Translations under genes and position numbers: made by a program
Part shown: positions 60,512-64,000 of the stretch, piece after piece
Layout: every line of letters begins with the position of its first letter
Numbering within the stretch: position 1 is the stretch's first letter
Assembly: GCA_020628425.1 (NCBI GenBank)
Contig: JAHDEZ010000001.1
Span: forward strand, 62,001 to 126,000
DNA: 64,000 nucleotides
Origin: Hellea sp.
GTDB lineage: Bacteria > Pseudomonadota > Alphaproteobacteria > Caulobacterales > Maricaulaceae
Direction: 5' to 3'
The notes under the pieces: model-generated
The model's input: the letters and a program-made list of their open reading frames with translations, nothing else
Database searches by the model: none
Told to the model about the DNA's origin: nothing

Positions 60512-60895
60512 TTATTTTGAAATCCAGACGCCGTCTGCACCTCGAACTTTTTGCCCACTCGGAGCATTTGCTACCAGCTTCTCACCAGTCAATTGCGCGA
60601 TGACTTCGGTTTGAACATTTTGCTGACGCGCCTTTTGGGTAAAAACGGTTTTGCGTCCAATATTGATTTCATTCATAGCGTCTTCAATATCTTGTGGCAA
60701 AGGCTCTGACACGGCCGAAAGATAGCCCGTGATACTTTCACCAATAACGCCATCGGCCTTAGCCTGATCTACGACCTGTTTAGCATCGCTGGCTTGAGCG
60801 TGAGCTGTGCCCGCCAAGGACGTAGTTATTGCCACGGCGCCGCCCACCATGAAGATCGCGGCCAATAGAGCTGTGATTGATTTCTTAAAAGTCAT
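60512..60895 (-). CDS. ydbL: YdbL family (DUF1318) periplasmic protein
   Basis: A 127-residue periplasmic protein. Signal peptide (ITALLAAIFMVGGAVAITTSLAGTAHA), then the DUF1318 domain with AKADGVIGESITGYLSA and the conserved C-terminal GEKLVANAPSGQKVR. YdbL acts with YdbH and YnbE in outer-membrane lipid homeostasis, where it modulates YdbH-YnbE interaction. The ATG at 60895 has AGGTG ahead; the track uses a GTG at 60904. It is the last gene of the ydbH-ynbE-ydbL series. Confidence 0.9.
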   Translation of the reverse strand: MTFKKSITALLAAIFMVGGAVAITTSLAGTAHAQASDAKQVVDQAKADGVIGESITGYLSAVSEPLPQDIEDAMNEINIGRKTVFTQKARQQNVQTEVIAQLTGEKLVANAPSGQKVRGADGVWISK

Positions 60896-60904
60896 ATTTA
60901 GCAC

Positions 60905-61093
60905 CTAAAACAAATCCGGGTTTTCTTCGATGAGGTCTTCAACTTCTTTATCCAACCTCACTCTGACCTCCTGATCAATCTTGACATTCAGATTGATTTC
61001 AATCGGTTTGTCGGGAGCAGCAATCTGTACCCGCGGCGCACACGCGCTAGCGAAAACGGCCACCAAGCCGATCGAAATTACTACCTGTTTCAT
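60905..61093 (-). CDS. ynbE: YnbE family outer-membrane lipoprotein
   Basis: A 62-residue lipoprotein (lipobox ASAC) with the YnbE motif APDKPIEINLNVKIDQEVRVRLD and an acidic tail. In E. coli YnbE is the outer-membrane partner that stacks on the beta-strands of YdbH to complete a lipid-transfer bridge between membranes. Its stop is 9 nt before the ydbL ATG. Confidence 0.9.
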   Translation of the reverse strand: MKQVVISIGLVAVFASACAPRVQIAAPDKPIEINLNVKIDQEVRVRLDKEVEDLIEENPDLF

Positions 61094-61159
61094 GCTTCAA
61101 ATTACCTTTTTACGTCTGAACTGTCGATTAACACGCCATTCAGAAAAATGCACACGTTT

Positions 61160-64000
61160 TTAGTTCGTGATGGCCTTTTTAACCTCTTCAGCGATCATAG
61201 TTCCCAATTGGAAATTTCGAATGATATTCAACAACTCTCCTTCAATTCGTACGTTGAATTTGAAGGGTATTCCATAAAGCACATCTGGATTGGAACCTTG
61301 GAAAACAAGACGTAAAACAATCAAACCATCTAACGGTCCGTTAAAAGTTGCTTCCAATTCCTCATATTTAAATTCCTTCAGGGAATCAAAGGCATAGCCT
61401 GCATAGGCATTAACATCGGCAGCCAAATCGGTTTGCGCTGAGGAGAACTTTATCACACCACCGTCTTTGACACCAATAGTCCCGTTTTCAACCTCTACAT
61501 TCAGGCCATCAACCTTAATAGGCATTCGTCCATTGACCGTCCCGCTCACAAAGAAGTTTTCACCGCCAAGATCGCTGAACAAGTCCTCAAGTTCAACATT
61601 AATGACATTAAGCTCTACCCGGTTTATATCCCTGTCATAGCGCCACTCTGTTGGGTTCAATGCAACAGACCCTCTCCCCAATGGCCACTGCGCTTTTTGT
61701 ATTTCAAATCCCCCCGGTATTGCTTCAAATTCGACAATACCGTCTTTGAGCGGAAACCCCGGATCAAATTCGTCAATCGTCACAAATTGCCGACCTTCAG
61801 ATACTAAAGGAAAAAACGACGCAAATTTTAGTTCTGTATTGATACCAGACATAGGGCCAGGCATTGTGCCCATACTCATATCAATCAGACGCGCGGACCC
61901 CGAGGATTTTAACTCTTCTCCATCGGCAAACTCTAACTGCATATTGACTTTAGCCGCACCTTCGACACTGCTTATTTTACCTTTTAGTATCGGGATTAAC
62001 ATTTGCGGTTGCAGCCCTCGAGGTGTGAAATAAATCTCGGGGATATCGACATCCGCATAGCCTCGGCTATCCACAAAACGATAGTCGACATTTAACGGCG
62101 TTACCCCGTCAAATGGCAAATAACTGTCTGCGGCGCCAAACCAGTTATCGTCATTATAATCTACATAACCGTCCATCTTGAAAGGTGGAAAATCAGTGGC
62201 GGTAAAGCTGATATCCCCGTTTTGATAGTTCACCCGAAAAGCCTCCGGTTGACCAGCAACTTGAACGGATAACCCCCTGGCATTAACGGCCTCTGTTTTG
62301 ACAGAGGCAGACGGCGTATCAATTGTAAATTCCGTTTTGCCATTCTCATCGAGAAACGCCGTTATGTCCGCTCGGTTTGCTGACATCACAGTCCCCTCAC
62401 TCGGCATGTTATCCGACGTCATTTGGATATCAACTCCATCAATCTGCCAACTTTGCGAAGTTCCGATTTTGGCATCAATCAGTGCCTGTCCAAAGGCAAT
62501 GCTCAGAGCACGTGTTTGCTCTAAATTTTCCAACTCCATACTCAGAGCACTGACTTGCGCGGACAAACTACCTTCATCATTGCCCAGTGTGAAATTCGGT
62601 TTTTCACCGGACTCCAGAAGGAATTTTATATTCCTAGCTTCCCATGGAATGTCAGATAGAAATCGGTCAATAGTTATTGGGCGGGCTTCGTCAGGCTGGA
62701 AATAAAGACGGGACGTAACCCCCAAATCCCCTGTAAAATATCCAGAGGTCTTTAGCCCCTCCACATATCCACCGGGAATATTGCCGTCAAAATCCAGTTG
62801 ACCCGATAATATGAGACGACGCCGGTTTTGTGGCCCGCCAAAATTCACCTTGGCAGATGTTGGCGCTAATCGAACTGGACGAGCTTCGCCCGTTTGGGCC
62901 ACCCAAACTTTGGGTAGGGTAATCTGACCCTCGAATGATTTTGTGCCTTTTATATTACGCCCATTAGTTGAAACCAATTCGAGCCGAGAGCCGTTGAAAT
63001 ACATCGGATAAGGTCCATCCAAACTGGCATTTATCAATAGTCGCATTGACTGCTCAGGGCGATTAAACAGAAGTACCGGACCATCAAGGTTTGGCTGCAA
63101 TACCGCGCTTTGAGAGGATGTCCGCCAATTTAAAGGACCATGCAGAGATATAGTCATAGACTGGGGCGCTTTGTGAATTCGCCCTTTGCCATCAATGGTT
63201 GCCCTATCAAACAATCTGCCAATAGAGCGGGTTAGAGGCTCAGCAAAATCCTCTGTCACCGGAGTTCGCGATAGGCTTTTGTACAGTGAGAGCGTTTCAG
63301 CAATCTCACGTTTGTCTTCTTTGCGTGTGATTGAAAACGCGTCGACCGATGTTTCCCATTCACCATCGGCTAGGAGAATATTTCCGTCACCTCGGGTCAT
63401 GCCGATAGCACCGTCCCAATTAAGCGTCGTATTCTCTATCTCAACAGCAGCTCCTTCGAAAAAACCCAACTTGGTGGATAGCGGACCTTCCAGATAAAAA
63501 GCATCTTCTTCCAATCGATAAGCCCCCTCTCCGCTCAGGCTCAATACCTCCCCGCGCATTTTTTTATAAGTCCACTTCGGTACAGAAAGTTCAAAGACCG
63601 CGTGGTTGCGGCCCTGTGTGTAGTCGACCTGGACTTTACCCAAAACGTCAAAACTTACATCCCCGTATTTTATGTTGGCAGGCATGATTTCGATACCTGC
63701 ATTGAAAGTGTCAGTACTCTGCATCGTCCCGTTTACGACTGAGGTCACAGTCCCAAAGGGACTGATTAAGTCCATTTGACTATTTGTTATCACAATACCT
63801 TTTGGTGGAAATATGAAACCCTCCCCATCTCCTGTTCTTCCACTAGTTTCAAATGGCAGAGACAACTGGCCATTTTCATCAATGGAGACGCTGGCGTTGA
63901 TACCGTCGGCGGTGATTTTTTTGAACCGTCCCTCCAAAGCATCGCGCCAAGCATAGTCAATATTCAGAGTTTTCGCTGTAAGGATCCTAACGTTATCTCT
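61160..64000 (-). CDS. ydbH: YdbH family AsmA-like intermembrane lipid transport protein (5' end outside window)
   Basis: A long beta-rich protein; 947 codons are visible. The reading frame stays open to the right edge (upstream of the track's TTG start it continues RILTAKTLNIDYAWRDA), so the N-terminus with its membrane anchor lies beyond the window. The C-terminal region has the DctA-YdbH/YdbH hallmarks: PIKVDGLNVEVENGTIGVKDGGVIKFSSAQ, LEATFNGPLDGLIVLRLVFQGSNPDVLYGIPFKFNVRIEG. It would form a groove carrying phospholipids to the outer membrane with YnbE. The gene order ydbH-ynbE-ydbL matches E. coli. Confidence 0.9.
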   Translation of the reverse strand, partial: RDNVRILTAKTLNIDYAWRDALEGRFKKITADGINASVSIDENGQLSLPFETSGRTGDGEGFIFPPKGIVITNSQMDLISPFGTVTSVVNGTMQSTDTFNAGIEIMPANIKYGDVSFDVLGKVQVDYTQGRNHAVFELSVPKWTYKKMRGEVLSLSGEGAYRLEEDAFYLEGPLSTKLGFFEGAAVEIENTTLNWDGAIGMTRGDGNILLADGEWETSVDAFSITRKEDKREIAETLSLYKSLSRTPVTEDFAEPLTRSIGRLFDRATIDGKGRIHKAPQSMTISLHGPLNWRTSSQSAVLQPNLDGPVLLFNRPEQSMRLLINASLDGPYPMYFNGSRLELVSTNGRNIKGTKSFEGQITLPKVWVAQTGEARPVRLAPTSAKVNFGGPQNRRRLILSGQLDFDGNIPGGYVEGLKTSGYFTGDLGVTSRLYFQPDEARPITIDRFLSDIPWEARNIKFLLESGEKPNFTLGNDEGSLSAQVSALSMELENLEQTRALSIAFGQALIDAKIGTSQSWQIDGVDIQMTSDNMPSEGTVMSANRADITAFLDENGKTEFTIDTPSASVKTEAVNARGLSVQVAGQPEAFRVNYQNGDISFTATDFPPFKMDGYVDYNDDNWFGAADSYLPFDGVTPLNVDYRFVDSRGYADVDIPEIYFTPRGLQPQMLIPILKGKISSVEGAAKVNMQLEFADGEELKSSGSARLIDMSMGTMPGPMSGINTELKFASFFPLVSEGRQFVTIDEFDPGFPLKDGIVEFEAIPGGFEIQKAQWPLGRGSVALNPTEWRYDRDINRVELNVINVELEDLFSDLGGENFFVSGTVNGRMPIKVDGLNVEVENGTIGVKDGGVIKFSSAQTDLAADVNAYAGYAFDSLKEFKYEELEATFNGPLDGLIVLRLVFQGSNPDVLYGIPFKFNVRIEGELLNIIRNFQLGTMIAEEVKKAITN

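Noticed and set aside
1-64000. CRISPR array, tRNA/rRNA, insertion sequence or prophage
   Set aside because: No regular spaced repeats, cloverleaf-like sequences, transposase or phage structural genes were seen by eye; tRNAscan-SE and an IS search would settle it.

Overview
The window reads as a chromosomal segment of an alphaproteobacterium, most likely a marine, dimorphic (Caulobacter/Hyphomonas/Maricaulis-like) organism. This is inferred from ChpT (a CtrA-pathway phosphotransferase found only in alphaproteobacteria), a Caulobacter-type pilin-cpaABCDEF-tadBC cluster, an alphaproteobacterial cytochrome c/kdsB/pheA neighbourhood, Coq4, TonB receptor plus S9 peptidase, and CtrA-type TTAA-N7-TTAA sites. 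No rRNA, tRNA, CRISPR array, insertion sequence or prophage was recognised. Nearly all of the window is coding.

Layout. 1-6.5 kb: housekeeping genes (pheA, partial at the left edge; kdsB; membrane-anchored cytochrome c; NlpC/P60 hydrolase; MarR regulator; acyltransferase-3-like membrane protein; M17 aminopeptidase). 6.6-19.1 kb: a complete Tad/Flp pilus locus. tadD is on the plus strand. The minus-strand series is flp, cpaA, cpaB, cpaC, cpaD, cpaE, cpaF, tadB, tadC; flp is only 56 codons and is missed by the ORF track. Divergently placed are a CpaC-N-domain protein and two TadE-like pseudopilins. 19.1-27.8 kb: a tyrosine phosphatase and the class Ia ribonucleotide reductase genes nrdB and nrdA. 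These are separated by an accessory cluster of poorly characterised envelope genes: a Sel1-repeat protein, two tandem paralogous Cys-rich lipoproteins, a small protein and a putative outer-membrane protein. Both nrd promoters carry paired NrdR-type boxes spaced exactly 31 bp. 27.8-34 kb: a GT4 glycosyltransferase, an SPFH/RHH/DUF4177 operon, a lipoprotein methyltransferase, DUF1993, a beta-lactamase-fold hydrolase and uppP.

34-49 kb: glutamate synthase (gltD-GFA-gltB, with a GFA-family gene translationally coupled between the two subunits), a PiT-like transporter, a lipoprotein M1 aminopeptidase, a CDF metal exporter, a GST, queG and a DUF547 protein. 49-55 kb: an S9 peptidase and a large TonB-dependent receptor. 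55-64 kb: coq4, a DegP-type protease, a signalling cluster (chpT, an unknown 329-residue protein, a CheY-like receiver, CheR), and the ydbL-ynbE-ydbH envelope lipid-transport set running off the right edge.

The most solid regulatory observations are the paired NrdR boxes. The most novel-looking genes are the nrdA-nrdB insert (about 21.1-25.5 kb) and the unknown protein beside chpT. Function statements rest on recognisable motifs and remembered families; no database search was run.
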